Shown here in pieces: positions 8,721 to 17,267 of a stretch of DNA of 64,000 nucleotides (the stretch's first letter is position 1; every line of letters starts with the position of its first letter). The notes below the pieces were generated by a model. The model did not search any database, was not told the DNA's origin, and worked only from the letters and a program-made list of their open reading frames with translations. Origin of the DNA: an uncultured Clostridia bacterium (GTDB lineage Bacteria; Bacillota; Clostridia; TANB77; CAG-508); contig CAQDYY010000001.1 of the NCBI GenBank assembly GCA_948777935.1, positions 440,191-504,190 of the forward strand, read 5' to 3'. The position numbers were made by a program, and so were the translations under genes.

Positions 8721-9806
8721 TTACTCTTCTTTTTCCTCTTGCATACTTGCAAGAGCCTCTCTAAATTGTGATTCTGATTTTATATCTATCTTCCAATTTG
8801 TTAATCTTGCTGCTAACCTAGCATTTTGCCCAGATTTTCCAATTGCTAATGATAATTGATCATCTGGTACAATTACTTGAGCAAATTTTTCTTCTTCTTT
8901 TATATCTACTGCTAATACTTGTGCTGGAAGTAATGCTGCTGCTATATAAATGCTTGGGTCTTCATTCCATTCTATTACATCAATTTTCTCACCATTTAGT
9001 TCATTAATAATATTTTGTATACGTACTCCCTTTTGACCTACGCATGAACCTACTGGGTCTATATTAGGGTTTGTTGAATATACTGCTACTTTGCTTCTAT
9101 AACCTGGATCTCTTGAAACACTTTTTATTTCTATTAATCCTTCATATATTTCTGGTATTTCAAATTCGAACAACCTTCTAACAAATTCTGGGCAAGCACG
9201 TGAAACTATAACTTGAGGATTTCCTTTAAGCCCTTTTACTACATCTTGTACATATCCTCTTATTTTATCATTTACACGATATTTCTCTGTTGGTATTTGC
9301 TCTTTTGCTGGCATAACTCCTTCTAGTTTTCCAAGATCCATAACAACAATGTTTGAATCTGCTTTTTGAATAATTCCAGAAACTATTTCACCTTTTCTTT
9401 CGTTAAATTCTGTATATACAATATCTCTTTGCGCTTCTCTTAGTTTTTGAATAATAACTTGTTTTGCTGTTTGTGCTGCAATTCTACCAAAATCTTTTGG
9501 CACCATTTCTATATCTACAGTATCTCCAATTTCTAGTTTTTTGCTTATTTTCTTTGCATTTTCAAGGTTTATTTGTAGTTTATCATCTTCTGCTATTTCT
9601 ACTACTTCTTTTATTGCATATAAATGTGCTTCACCTGTTTCTTTATCCATAACAACTTTTACGTTTTCTGCTGAATCAAAGTTTCTTTTATATGCTGTTA
9701 ATAATGCTTGCTCAATCGCTTCAATTAAGTACGCTTTTTTAATTCCTTTCTCTGTTTCAAGTTCTTCTAGTGCTAATATTAGTTCTTTGTTATCAATTGC
9801 TTTCAT
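8721..9806 (-). CDS. nusA: Transcription termination/antitermination factor NusA
   Basis: The 361-residue protein has an N-terminal RNA-polymerase-binding domain (MKAIDNKELILALEELETEKG). An S1 domain follows around residues 130-200 (RKGEIVSGIIQKADSNIVVMDLG). Two KH domains then carry PVGSCVGQKGVRIQNI and LAIGKSGQNARLAARLT. There is no C-terminal acidic repeat, as is normal for Firmicutes. NusA modulates pausing and intrinsic termination. The start is preceded by GGGAGGAAAAAGGAAA. The gap to rimP upstream holds a half copy of the AGAACCC repeat family, so the operon tolerates an insertion there. Confidence 0.97.
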   Translation of the reverse strand: MKAIDNKELILALEELETEKGIKKAYLIEAIEQALLTAYKRNFDSAENVKVVMDKETGEAHLYAIKEVVEIAEDDKLQINLENAKKISKKLEIGDTVDIEMVPKDFGRIAAQTAKQVIIQKLREAQRDIVYTEFNERKGEIVSGIIQKADSNIVVMDLGKLEGVMPAKEQIPTEKYRVNDKIRGYVQDVVKGLKGNPQVIVSRACPEFVRRLFEFEIPEIYEGLIEIKSVSRDPGYRSKVAVYSTNPNIDPVGSCVGQKGVRIQNIINELNGEKIDVIEWNEDPSIYIAAALLPAQVLAVDIKEEEKFAQVIVPDDQLSLAIGKSGQNARLAARLTNWKIDIKSESQFREALASMQEEKEE

Positions 9807-9849
9807 TTTCCTTTTTCCTCCCTTTATATTTATTTGTAATTGTATTTTA

Positions 9850-9906
9850 AGAACCCCCAGTCAGCTTCGCTGACAGCCCCCTTAGGTAAAGGGGCCTTTA
9901 CTCTAC
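9850..9906. repeat. AGAACCC element, single half (stem GTCAGC/GCTGAC)
   Basis: AAGAACCCCCA is followed by a hairpin GTCAGC-TTC-GCTGAC, then AGCCCCCTTaggtAAAGGGGCC and TTTACTCTAC. This is one half of the paired element seen complete at 29479, 46110 and 47412. It lies between rimP and nusA and is transcribed with them. The scaffold matches the other copies but the stem sequence is its own. Confidence 0.85.
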
Positions 9907-9918
9907 TATTTTTAAATA

Positions 9919-10377
9919 TCAATCCCAATTATATTTTAGTTTCATTAATGATATATTTTTTCTTTCTATTGTAATTTCATCATTTTCATACATCATTGTA
10001 ATAGAAGATTCATCATATCCTGTTAATATGCCATCTAAAGTTTTTTTCTTATTTATTGGTTTAAATAAGTTTACTTCTATTTCTTCTCCCAAGCTCAAAT
10101 CAAAATGCCTATCTTTTTTAAGTATTCTCTCAATTCCTGGAGATGATACCTCTAAAAAGTATTGTTCTTTAATGTAATCTGCTTCATCTAGTAAATCCAT
10201 AATGCCATCATTTACTTTTTCACAGTCGTTTAAATCGATACCTTTTTCATTATCAATAAAAATACGTAAAAAATAATTTTTTCCCTCTTTTGCATATTCT
10301 ACATCATACAGTTCGTAGCCCAATTCTTCAATTCTACCTTTCAAAAGAGTTTCCACTTTTTCTTCAATACTTGCCAA
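9919..10377 (-). CDS. rimP: Ribosome maturation factor RimP
   Basis: The 152-residue protein opens MASIEEKVETLLKGRIEELG and shows the RimP motifs YELYDVEYAKEGKNYFLRIFID and YFLEVSSPGIERILKKDRHF. RimP is needed for maturation of the 30S subunit. It is the first gene of the nusA-infB operon. An AAGGAGG site lies just upstream, and a promoter and leader hairpin precede it at 10400-10483. Confidence 0.96.
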   Translation of the reverse strand: MASIEEKVETLLKGRIEELGYELYDVEYAKEGKNYFLRIFIDNEKGIDLNDCEKVNDGIMDLLDEADYIKEQYFLEVSSPGIERILKKDRHFDLSLGEEIEVNLFKPINKKKTLDGILTGYDESSITMMYENDEITIERKNISLMKLKYNWD

Positions 10378-10399
10378 ATGATAAATCCTCCTTAAAATT

Positions 10400-10436
10400 A
10401 ACTTAAAGAGTGGGATTTACTCCCACTCTTTAAGTT
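10400..10436 (-). promoter_or_regulatory. Leader hairpin of the rimP-nusA-infB operon
   Basis: A perfect 16 bp stem (AACTTAAAGAGTGGGA and its complement) with a 5-base loop lies between the operon promoter and the rimP start. No long U-run follows on the minus strand, so it is more likely a stability or regulatory leader than an ordinary terminator. NusA operons are often autoregulated in their leader, but the link here is inference. Confidence 0.7.
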
Positions 10437-10454
10437 TTTCATATTTGCATACCT

Positions 10455-10483
10455 ATTATATCCTCATTTACTCAAAAAATCAA
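10455..10483 (-). promoter_or_regulatory. Sigma-A promoter of the rimP-nusA-infB operon
   Basis: Read on the minus strand: TTGATT (10483-10478), a 17 bp spacer and a perfect TATAAT (10460-10455). It lies about 80 bp before the rimP start and just upstream of the leader hairpin. Confidence 0.85.
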
Positions 10484-10521
10484 GCTTTTTTGAAATATTT
10501 TTGAGATTTTCATGACAGTGC

Positions 10522-10564
10522 AAAAAATAACCTTAGTTTAATTTCTCAATCTAAGATTATTTTC
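10522..10564 (-). terminator. Intrinsic terminator after the DUF4143 ATPase gene
   Basis: On the minus strand AATAATCTTAG pairs with CTAAGGTTATT around an AT-rich loop, followed by TTTT. It lies about 57 bp past the stop of the ATPase gene and separates it from the rimP operon promoter. Confidence 0.65.
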
Positions 10565-10620
10565 AACTTATCAAATTTATAATATCTATATTTATCCCCT
10601 ACATAAATAGAGTATAATTT

Positions 10621-11898
10621 TTAATTTTTTAGTGCTGTAATGGGTACTACAAATACTCCATCTGGTCTTTTATATACTGCATTTGATAGTCCACATATTA
10701 CACATAAAACTGACGGTGCTTTGCCATTTTCTTTTTCAATCGATTCCTTTATACTAGTTAAATTATTTGCTGCTTTTTCAATTTGATTTGCTCCTAATTT
10801 TATTTCAAAAGCGCACCAATCTCCATTTTCTAACTCTATAATAGAATCAATTTCTCTATTTTGATAATCTTGATAATGATAGCATTTCGCATTAAAAGCA
10901 CTTGCATATATTTTTAAATCTCTTTCAACCATTGCTTCAAATAATAATCCAAAAGTCTCTAAATCATTAATTAACTTTTCTTCTGTTAAATTTAGTAAAG
11001 CACATGAAATAGATGGGTCTGCAAAATGCCTTTTTTCTGATTGTTTTACTCTTATAGAAGAACGTATATTTAGTGAAAATGGTTCATCATTATCTAATAA
11101 ATATAATTTGTCTAATGCGTTTAAATATGATGCAACTGTATCTATATCTATATCTTCATTATCAATTTCTTTAATGTCTCTTTTTACTGTCATATTTGAC
11201 ACTGTTGTACTTTCATTTCTTGCAAGTGATTTTAGTAATAATTTCATCTTATGCTTATCTCTATTTATTTTATCTAATCTATATAAATCATCAGTTATAA
11301 TTAAATCAATATATTCTTTTATAATTTCGCTAGAATCTTTAGGTGAATAGTCTAAATTACCTGGCCATCCTCCTCTAATTATTAATCTAGCAATATTCCT
11401 TAAGTCAACTTCACCTGTTAACTTTTGTTCAATTTTTCCTTTACATAAGTTTTCTAATGAAATATCTCCTGTCGAATCACCAGATTCAAACAAACTCATA
11501 GTTCTTAAATAAATCTTTCCATATCTTCCTGCTCCGCTATGTGCTATTCCGCTTCTATTGGGTGTAGAAGATCCAGTTAAAATATATTGGCCTTTTAATC
11601 CCGTTTTATCTACATCTGCTCTAATTTCATCCCATAAATTTGTAGCTTCCTGCCATTCATCAATTAATTTAGGTTTTTCTCCTTCCAAAATTAACGATGG
11701 AGACATTTTTGCTAGTTCTACATTATTAGATTGTTCTCCAGTAGTATTGTGTAATAATACTTCACTTTTAGAATGATAACGACCAGCCCATGTTTTGCCA
11801 CAATATTTTGGACCTTCTATACAAACTGCACCAAATAGTTTTAAATAGTGTTCTATTTTGTCATCTAGAATTCTTCTTTTATAATTAGTTATATCCAT
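10621..11898 (-). CDS. AAA_14 / DUF4143 ATPase
   Basis: The 425-residue protein has a Walker A motif GPKYCGKT at 29-36, a Walker B-like LIDEWQEA near 77-84 and ILTGSSTPNR. These mark the AAA_14 domain of the COG1373 family. The C-terminal half (FAEMVERDL-like FGLLFEAMVERDLKIYA, then REIDSIIELENGDWCAFEIK) matches the DUF4143 nuclease-like fold with E-x-K. These ATPases are widespread in gut bacteria and archaea and have no settled function. The gene stands alone behind its own promoter with three 23 bp repeats. Confidence 0.9.
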   Translation of the reverse strand: MDITNYKRRILDDKIEHYLKLFGAVCIEGPKYCGKTWAGRYHSKSEVLLHNTTGEQSNNVELAKMSPSLILEGEKPKLIDEWQEATNLWDEIRADVDKTGLKGQYILTGSSTPNRSGIAHSGAGRYGKIYLRTMSLFESGDSTGDISLENLCKGKIEQKLTGEVDLRNIARLIIRGGWPGNLDYSPKDSSEIIKEYIDLIITDDLYRLDKINRDKHKMKLLLKSLARNESTTVSNMTVKRDIKEIDNEDIDIDTVASYLNALDKLYLLDNDEPFSLNIRSSIRVKQSEKRHFADPSISCALLNLTEEKLINDLETFGLLFEAMVERDLKIYASAFNAKCYHYQDYQNREIDSIIELENGDWCAFEIKLGANQIEKAANNLTSIKESIEKENGKAPSVLCVICGLSNAVYKRPDGVFVVPITALKN

Positions 11899-11949
11899 AG
11901 CTCGAATCTCCTTATAAATAATATACCCTCATTTGTTATTTATAATTTA

Positions 11950-11978
11950 ATTTTATACTATTCCGTTATTTTTGTCAA
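11950..11978 (-). promoter_or_regulatory. Promoter of the DUF4143 ATPase gene
   Basis: On the minus strand TTGACA (11978-11973), a 17 bp spacer and TAAAAT (11955-11950). The -35 box is the end of the first of three 23 bp direct repeats, so a repeat-binding protein would touch the polymerase site. Confidence 0.75.
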
Positions 11979-12024
11979 TTTTATTCCGTGATTTTTATCA
12001 ATTTCATTCCGTGGCTTTTGTCGA
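11956..12024. repeat. Three tandem 23 bp repeats upstream of the ATPase gene
   Basis: Units at 11956-11978, 11979-12001 and 12002-12024. Read on the minus strand the consensus is TYGAYAAAARYNACGGAAT plus four bases. The period is exactly 23 bp and the block stops at the upp stop codon. The units are imperfect copies, with ACGGAAT constant. Such an array looks like an operator or iteron array, or a tandem duplication of a promoter segment. Confidence 0.85.
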
Positions 12025-12651
12025 TTATTTTATTCCAAATATTCTATCTCCTGCATCTCCAAGCCCTGGTACAATATATCCAATATCGTTTAAGTAATCA
12101 TCTATACTTGCACAATATATTTGTACATCTGGATATGCTTCTTCTACTTTTTTTATTCCCTCTGGTGCTGCGATTAAACATAAAAATTTAATCTTTTTAA
12201 CTCCATCTTCTTTCATCATTTTTATAGCATCCATTGCAGAACCACCTGTTGCAAGCATTGGGTCTACTAAAATTACTTCCCTATCTTTAATATCTTTAGG
12301 TACTTTATAATAATATCTTACTGGTTCTAATGTTTCTTCGTTTCTGTATAAACCTATAACTCCAATTTTTGCATTTGGTATAATTTTAGTAATTCCATTT
12401 GACATACCAAGTCCTGCTCTTAAAATTGGTACAAATGTGTATCTATCTTCATCTACTTTTTTTGCCATTGTTTTTCCAATTGGTGTTTCAACTTCTACAT
12501 CGTCTGTTACGGCATCTCTCATTGCTTCATAACATAATAGCATTGCTATTTCTTCTGCTAATTCTCTAAATTCTTTTGTTCCCGTTTTTTTATCTCTTAA
12601 AATTGCTACTTTATGCTTTATTAATGGATGATTTACTTCAATAGCTTTCAT
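12025..12651 (-). CDS. upp: Uracil phosphoribosyltransferase
   Basis: The enzyme makes UMP from uracil and PRPP. The 208-residue protein shows the PRPP-binding loop VDPMLATGGSAMDAI, PILRAGLGM and the uracil-binding C-terminus YIVPGLGDAGDRIFGI. Length is standard. A promoter-proximal AGGAGG-like site precedes the ATG. It follows the uracil permease gene by 28 bp on the same strand, so uptake and salvage are encoded together. Confidence 0.97.
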   Translation of the reverse strand: MKAIEVNHPLIKHKVAILRDKKTGTKEFRELAEEIAMLLCYEAMRDAVTDDVEVETPIGKTMAKKVDEDRYTFVPILRAGLGMSNGITKIIPNAKIGVIGLYRNEETLEPVRYYYKVPKDIKDREVILVDPMLATGGSAMDAIKMMKEDGVKKIKFLCLIAAPEGIKKVEEAYPDVQIYCASIDDYLNDIGYIVPGLGDAGDRIFGIK

Positions 12652-12679
12652 TTTCTTCCTCCTTGTACATATATATTTT

Positions 12680-14086
12680 CTATGCTTTTACTTCTTCTTT
12701 TTTTGTTTCTTTTTCTTCTTTTGGCATATTGTTATTTTCATCTTTTTCATCTGGTATGATAAAGTTTAATATAATTCCTGCTATAGCTGCAAGACTCATT
12801 CCAGAAATTGATACAGCTATTCCATTTCCTGTAGAAATTGAGAATGCAGCTCCGCCAAGTCCAAGAACTAACATTGCAGAAGCAACTATTATGTTTTTAT
12901 TTTTGCTAAAGTCTACTTTATTTTGAATTAGAACTTTTAATCCATTAACTGCAATAAATCCATATAATAGAAGTGAAACTCCTCCAAGTACTGGGTTTGG
13001 TATTGTTTGAACAAGTGCTGTGAATTTTCCAAAAAAGCCTAAACATATAGCTATAATTGCTGCTAACCCTATTACCCAAACTGAAGCTATTTTTGTCATT
13101 CCAACTACTGAAGTGTTTTCTCCATAAGTTGTGTTTGAAGGTCCTCCTAAAAAACCTGCGACAAATGTTGCTATTCCATCTCCCATAAGTGTATTTTCAA
13201 GCCCTGGATCTTTTAATAAGTCTTTTCCTATAATTGTTGAAAGTGCTTTGTGATCTCCTATATGTTCAGCCATTGTAACTAACGCAATTGGTGCCATTGT
13301 TAAAGCAATTCCTAAATTTGGTGTATAATTTACAAATGGAACATAGAAATTTGGAAGTTGAACCCAAGCTGCATCAGCTATTACTGTGAAATCTACTAGT
13401 CCTAAAACACAAGCTGAAATATATCCTGCAATAATTCCAACTAAAAATGGAATTATTTTTATAAATCCTTTTGCCCTTGTCATAATTAGTGATGTAACTA
13501 AAAATGTAATAAGTGCAACAACTGGTCCTTTCCATTCTATACCAGATACTATTTCTCCTCCTACTGAAACAGTAGTATCAAAAATATTTCCAACTGCAGA
13601 TGTTGCAAGTCCTAAACCTATTATCATAATCATTGGTCCTATTACTATTGGTGGTAATAGTTTATCTATCCATTTTTTACCAACAAATCTTACTATAAGT
13701 GAAACTATGAAATATACTATACCTACTACCATTACCCCTGTCATAGCTCCAGCAATTCCGTTACTAACTCCTCCACCATTACTAGCTCCAGCAATATATG
13801 CTGCTATAATTGGTGAAATAAATGCAAATGAGCTTCCTAAGAAAACTGGTGATTTTGCTTTTGTACAAGCTATGTAAATAAGTGTTCCTATACCAGCTGT
13901 TACAAGAGCTACTGCAATTGAAAGTGCTTGTCCTTCCACACCAGCTGCAGCAATTCCACTATTTACTAAAATTGGTACTAAGATTGTTGCACCAAACATT
14001 GCAAATACATGTTGAAATGCAAGTATTATCCATTTTAGTATACTTGGCTTTTCATTTACGTCTAAAACTAATTTTGTTTCATTCAT
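12680..14086 (-). CDS. uraA: Uracil/xanthine permease (NCS2 family)
   Basis: A nucleobase:cation symporter of 468 residues with about 12-14 membrane segments. NCS2 marks include FGATILVPILV near the start, the substrate-site helix MAPIALVTMAEHIGDHKAL and GDGIATFVAGFLGGPSNTTYGENT. Pairing with upp favours uracil as substrate. The chosen ATG at 14086 has AGGAGG close upstream. The open frame extends further back, but only through a GGGCAC repeat and hairpin, so the upstream part is not coding. The C-terminal tail is rich in Lys and Glu. Confidence 0.95.
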   Translation of the reverse strand: MNETKLVLDVNEKPSILKWIILAFQHVFAMFGATILVPILVNSGIAAAGVEGQALSIAVALVTAGIGTLIYIACTKAKSPVFLGSSFAFISPIIAAYIAGASNGGGVSNGIAGAMTGVMVVGIVYFIVSLIVRFVGKKWIDKLLPPIVIGPMIMIIGLGLATSAVGNIFDTTVSVGGEIVSGIEWKGPVVALITFLVTSLIMTRAKGFIKIIPFLVGIIAGYISACVLGLVDFTVIADAAWVQLPNFYVPFVNYTPNLGIALTMAPIALVTMAEHIGDHKALSTIIGKDLLKDPGLENTLMGDGIATFVAGFLGGPSNTTYGENTSVVGMTKIASVWVIGLAAIIAICLGFFGKFTALVQTIPNPVLGGVSLLLYGFIAVNGLKVLIQNKVDFSKNKNIIVASAMLVLGLGGAAFSISTGNGIAVSISGMSLAAIAGIILNFIIPDEKDENNNMPKEEKETKKEEVKA

Positions 14087-14131
14087 TTTTATTCCTCCTA
14101 ATATTTTCTTTTTGGGTTGTGTAAAGTAAAA

Positions 14132-14182
14132 GGGCACAGTGGTGTCATGTCTAACTGGTATTCCCACAAACGATGCCCCTAC
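14132..14182. repeat. GGGCAC...TGCCCCTAC palindromic repeat, copy 2
   Basis: Same 51 bp unit as at 3156, with middle TAACTGG. It lies in the uraA leader, between a terminator and the uraA ribosome site, so uraA mRNA may carry it. Confidence 0.85.
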
Positions 14183-14200
14183 ATATAATCTTTCTACACC

Positions 14201-14235
14201 ATAAAAAATCACTAAAACCATATGTTTTAGTGATT
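14201..14235 (-). terminator. Intrinsic terminator after the 34-residue peptide gene
   Basis: On the minus strand a 12 bp stem AATCACTAAAAC / GTTTTAGTGATT closes a 5-base loop and is followed by TTTTTTAT. The stop codon of the peptide gene lies at the base of the stem, so translation ends where the hairpin begins. Confidence 0.85.
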
Positions 14236-14338
14236 AATTTATATATTGTAAAAGAATTGTAGCAAATGCAAAAACTAGCAAAGTAACTTTGCTTATTACT
14301 GTTTTAGTAGAGTTTACATTTTCTACAAAATTTCTCAT
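14234..14338 (-). CDS. 34-residue single-helix membrane peptide, function unknown
   Basis: A short frame with its own promoter 18 bp upstream, an AGGG ribosome site, an ATG and an intrinsic terminator at the stop. The peptide begins MRNFVENVNSTKTVISKV and then has one hydrophobic helix (TLLVFAFATILLQYI). The complete set of expression signals makes it a real gene even though it is too short for usual gene finders. It lies just upstream of uraA. Size and shape resemble type I toxin peptides or small membrane regulators, but there is no specific match, and no antisense promoter was identified. Confidence 0.7.
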   Translation of the reverse strand: MRNFVENVNSTKTVISKVTLLVFAFATILLQYIN

Positions 14339-14355
14339 TTTTTACACCCTAAAAG

Positions 14356-14384
14356 ATAGTACTACAATTTCCATAAAAGTTCAA
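14356..14384 (-). promoter_or_regulatory. Promoter of the 34-residue peptide gene
   Basis: On the minus strand TTGAAC (14384-14379), a 17 bp spacer and TACTAT (14361-14356). The start codon follows at 14338, leaving a very short leader. Confidence 0.7.
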
Positions 14385-14440
14385 GTACTTTTTTGTAATT
14401 TTTTAAGATTTTTATAATACTATTCATACTTCTTTTATAA

Positions 14441-14650
14441 GAACTTACGAAGCTTTGCAAGAGAGCCCCTTTAATAAGGGGGCTGGCGCCGATAGGCGAC
14501 TGGGGGTTCTTAAAAAACATTTAGAAGAACCCTCCGTCAGTGCTTCGCACTGCCAGCCACTGCATAAGATATCTGTAATGCTCACTAGCGTTCGCTAACA
14601 GCTATCTTAACCTCCCTTGTTAAAGGAGGTTTCTTGTATGCCTTCGCAGA
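14441..14650. repeat. AGAACCC element, two halves in reversed order
   Basis: First a right half: CTTACGAAGCTTTGCAAG hairpin, AGCCCCTTTaataAGGGGGCT, stem GGCGCC/GGCGAC, GGGGGTTCTT. Then a left half: AGAACCCTCCGTC, stem CAGTGC/GCACTG, an extra roughly 63 bp hairpin module (AAGATATCTGT...ACAGCTATCTT), CCTCCCTTgttAAAGGAGG. The two halves therefore point outward instead of inward as in the standard element. The extra module recurs at 42085-42150. Confidence 0.85.
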
Positions 14651-14686
14651 TATTCTTATTTGCTATAGTCTGAACAGTAACATATT

Positions 14687-15586
14687 TTATATCCCTCTAA
14701 AATCAAACTCTGGCACATACTCTTCTTCATGTTCTCCTAATTCTTGTATATACCCATTTTTTAGGTTTAAAGAATATAAATATTGTTCTATTTGTTTATA
14801 TTCTTTTTTATTTAGTTTCCTATTTATCAGCTCATCTTCTTTTGCTTTATATGTAGGAAAATATTGTGCCATAACACTTACATATATATCCTCAGGCATA
14901 TTTTCTTTTATCCATTTTAAAATATGTTTTGTATTTAATATATGATTTGGCAATACTAAATGACGTATAATAACTCCTTTTTGAATAATCCCATCTTTAT
15001 TAAAAACAGCTCCTCCTACTTGTTTATACATCTCCTTTATAGCACTTGTTGCAATTTCAAAATAGTTATCTATTCCAGAATATTTTTTTGCAGTGTAATT
15101 ACTATAATACTTTAAATCCGGTAAATATATATCTATATATCCATTTAAGAGCTCAATAGTTTCTTTCTTTTCATATCCATTTGTATTATATACAATTGGA
15201 ATATTTAATCCATTTTTCTTTGCAATATCAAGCGCTTCTATAATTTGATATACATATGAAGTAGGTGTAACAAGATTAATGTTATTAGCACCTCTTTGTT
15301 GCTGTTTTAAAAATATTTCTGCTAAATGCTCTACTGTAATCTCTTTTCCTTTTTGATATTGGCTTATTTCGTAGTTTTGGCAATACTTACATTCTAAATT
15401 GCAATTTGTAAAAAATACAGTACCAGAGCCATTTTTTCCACTAATACATGGCTCTTCAAAATAATGTAAAGATGCTAATGCAATTAATAGCCTATTCTCT
15501 GAATTACATCTTCCCTTGTTTCCTTTTAATCTATTTACTCCACAATTATGTGGGCATAATGTACATTTACTTAAATTTTCTACCAT
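14687..15586 (-). CDS. Radical SAM protein, PflA-like (COG1313)
   Basis: The 299-residue protein opens with a Cys-rich CTLCPHNCGVNR motif and then carries the radical-SAM cluster motif NCNLECKYCQN (CxxxCxxC) near residues 65-75. Later it shows VYNTNGYEKKE and LPDLKYY, as in pyruvate formate-lyase activating enzyme-like proteins of COG1313. The protein is predicted to bind a 4Fe-4S cluster and cleave S-adenosylmethionine. The target is not known. It lies 20 bp after a GtrII-type membrane gene on the same strand, but the two need not be related in function. Confidence 0.88.
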   Translation of the reverse strand: MVENLSKCTLCPHNCGVNRLKGNKGRCNSENRLLIALASLHYFEEPCISGKNGSGTVFFTNCNLECKYCQNYEISQYQKGKEITVEHLAEIFLKQQQRGANNINLVTPTSYVYQIIEALDIAKKNGLNIPIVYNTNGYEKKETIELLNGYIDIYLPDLKYYSNYTAKKYSGIDNYFEIATSAIKEMYKQVGGAVFNKDGIIQKGVIIRHLVLPNHILNTKHILKWIKENMPEDIYVSVMAQYFPTYKAKEDELINRKLNKKEYKQIEQYLYSLNLKNGYIQELGEHEEEYVPEFDFRGI

Positions 15587-15606
15587 AATTTTTCCTCTAT
15601 TTTTTA

Positions 15607-17187
15607 CTAATCACTTAATCTTACAACTACTGTACCATCTATTATTTTTATGCTATCTTTTTCTGGATAATATGTCATACTCTTAAATTCATCTGTTTGT
15701 AGTAAATCTGCTTTTTCCCATTCACTCACTAAATTTAAGTTTACCCCTTCATATTCATATAATATTTTTCTCCAACTATCTAAATTCCCCCACCATATAG
15801 TTGATTTGTTTGCTATAAACCCCCATGTTCTATCAAATATTTTTTTTGCTTCTATTGAAGTATTTTTTCTACTTAAATATGTATTATTTTCTAGCCCTCC
15901 TAAAAATAATACTGGCATATCCCCTGTATATTCATCTAACCCCTCTATTTGTGTTACTATTCTAGAAACTGCCCCCTCTGTTTGGTTCTGCATAGATTTC
16001 ATGGCAATATATGAGGCATTATCTTGCCATATGTAGTTCCAAATAATAATCAAACTACAAATTGTTACAGTATATTTAAAAATTTTAGATATTGTTGTTT
16101 TAGGTAGTATTTCTATTATTTTTAAAAATATTGGAAATATGTATACCATAGAACATGCCATAAGTATATGAATATCTACATCTGGTACCATTATTTCTAT
16201 TATTCCAAAACATACTGGTGCTATAATGATAAAAATTAATGTAAGTATTGTGTTTGTTCTTTTTTCATATACTTTGTTTTTTATTATAATATATATTGTA
16301 GAAACTAGCATTACTCCAAATATCACTATATAAAATATATTTGTATTCCATATTGTGTTTGGTATCATGTTATCTGTAAAATAATAATCAAAGAAACTTC
16401 TATATGCTTCTGGCAATAGTTGTGGTAAATTTAGTAATGTTTCTAGACCTATAGAATTTGCGCCACTGTAACTACTTACTGGTAAGTTCCTAATTAATAA
16501 TACTATGTGTGATAATGCATAAAATAGAATTATACCTAATGTTCCCATCACTAGATATTTAATTATACTAATAAATATCTGTTTCTTTTCTTTTTTATTT
16601 AGTGCATCTATTATTAAAGTAGCTATGCATAAAACCATTGTTACAGATAAATATGTTTGATACATCCCCATCGAAAGTGCTACTAATAAAGCACTTATTG
16701 GTATTACCCAATTTCTATTTTCGTTTTTTCTAACTATATAAACAGCAAGTGTTGCTAAAAGCATTCCTAATATATATGCATCTGAACAGTAAAAAAATGT
16801 TAAAGTTGCTGATATGTTTGGTGCTACCGCAAATATTACAGATATAATATACTTAAAGTATTTATTGTTTATTTTAAATATGTCTATTACTAGAAGCACT
16901 GTTATACCTAAAAGAATACTACTTATTAGTGTTACTATTACTGGTGATACAATATATCCCTTTATTCCTTGCACAAAATCTAGCCCAAATCTTAGTAACA
17001 TAGATTCCCATACATCTGGTTGATGATATATGCTGTTTATTAGGGTATCTGCTCCAGTTATCATTAATGCATAAAGTGAAAAATGTACTATCATTGCTGT
17101 TATTATAGTTATCCAAAATGGTTTCATTTTTTCTTTATTATATTTAATTTCTAAATTTATTTTAAATAATTTTTTTATTGCTTCCAT
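15607..17187 (-). CDS. GtrII-like membrane glucosyltransferase
   Basis: A 526-residue membrane protein with about 11 predicted helices and a soluble C-terminal part ending IIDGTVVVRL. The pattern PNISATLTFFYCSDAYILGMLL and ALSMGMYQTYLSV is seen in GtrII-type lipid-linked sugar transferases, which add glucose to surface glycans from polyprenyl-phosphate-glucose. The ATG at 17187 has GGAGG 7 bases upstream. A TATAAT box (17219-17214) with a TTGTTT -35 lies close by. Element C copy 1 begins 81 bp upstream of the start. Confidence 0.7.
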   Translation of the reverse strand: MEAIKKLFKINLEIKYNKEKMKPFWITIITAMIVHFSLYALMITGADTLINSIYHQPDVWESMLLRFGLDFVQGIKGYIVSPVIVTLISSILLGITVLLVIDIFKINNKYFKYIISVIFAVAPNISATLTFFYCSDAYILGMLLATLAVYIVRKNENRNWVIPISALLVALSMGMYQTYLSVTMVLCIATLIIDALNKKEKKQIFISIIKYLVMGTLGIILFYALSHIVLLIRNLPVSSYSGANSIGLETLLNLPQLLPEAYRSFFDYYFTDNMIPNTIWNTNIFYIVIFGVMLVSTIYIIIKNKVYEKRTNTILTLIFIIIAPVCFGIIEIMVPDVDIHILMACSMVYIFPIFLKIIEILPKTTISKIFKYTVTICSLIIIWNYIWQDNASYIAMKSMQNQTEGAVSRIVTQIEGLDEYTGDMPVLFLGGLENNTYLSRKNTSIEAKKIFDRTWGFIANKSTIWWGNLDSWRKILYEYEGVNLNLVSEWEKADLLQTDEFKSMTYYPEKDSIKIIDGTVVVRLSD

Positions 17188-17267
17188 TTTATATCCTCCA
17201 ATCAATCATTACAAATTATACCAAAATTTGTAAATTAAAACAATAATTTTACATAATTTTGTATTTT

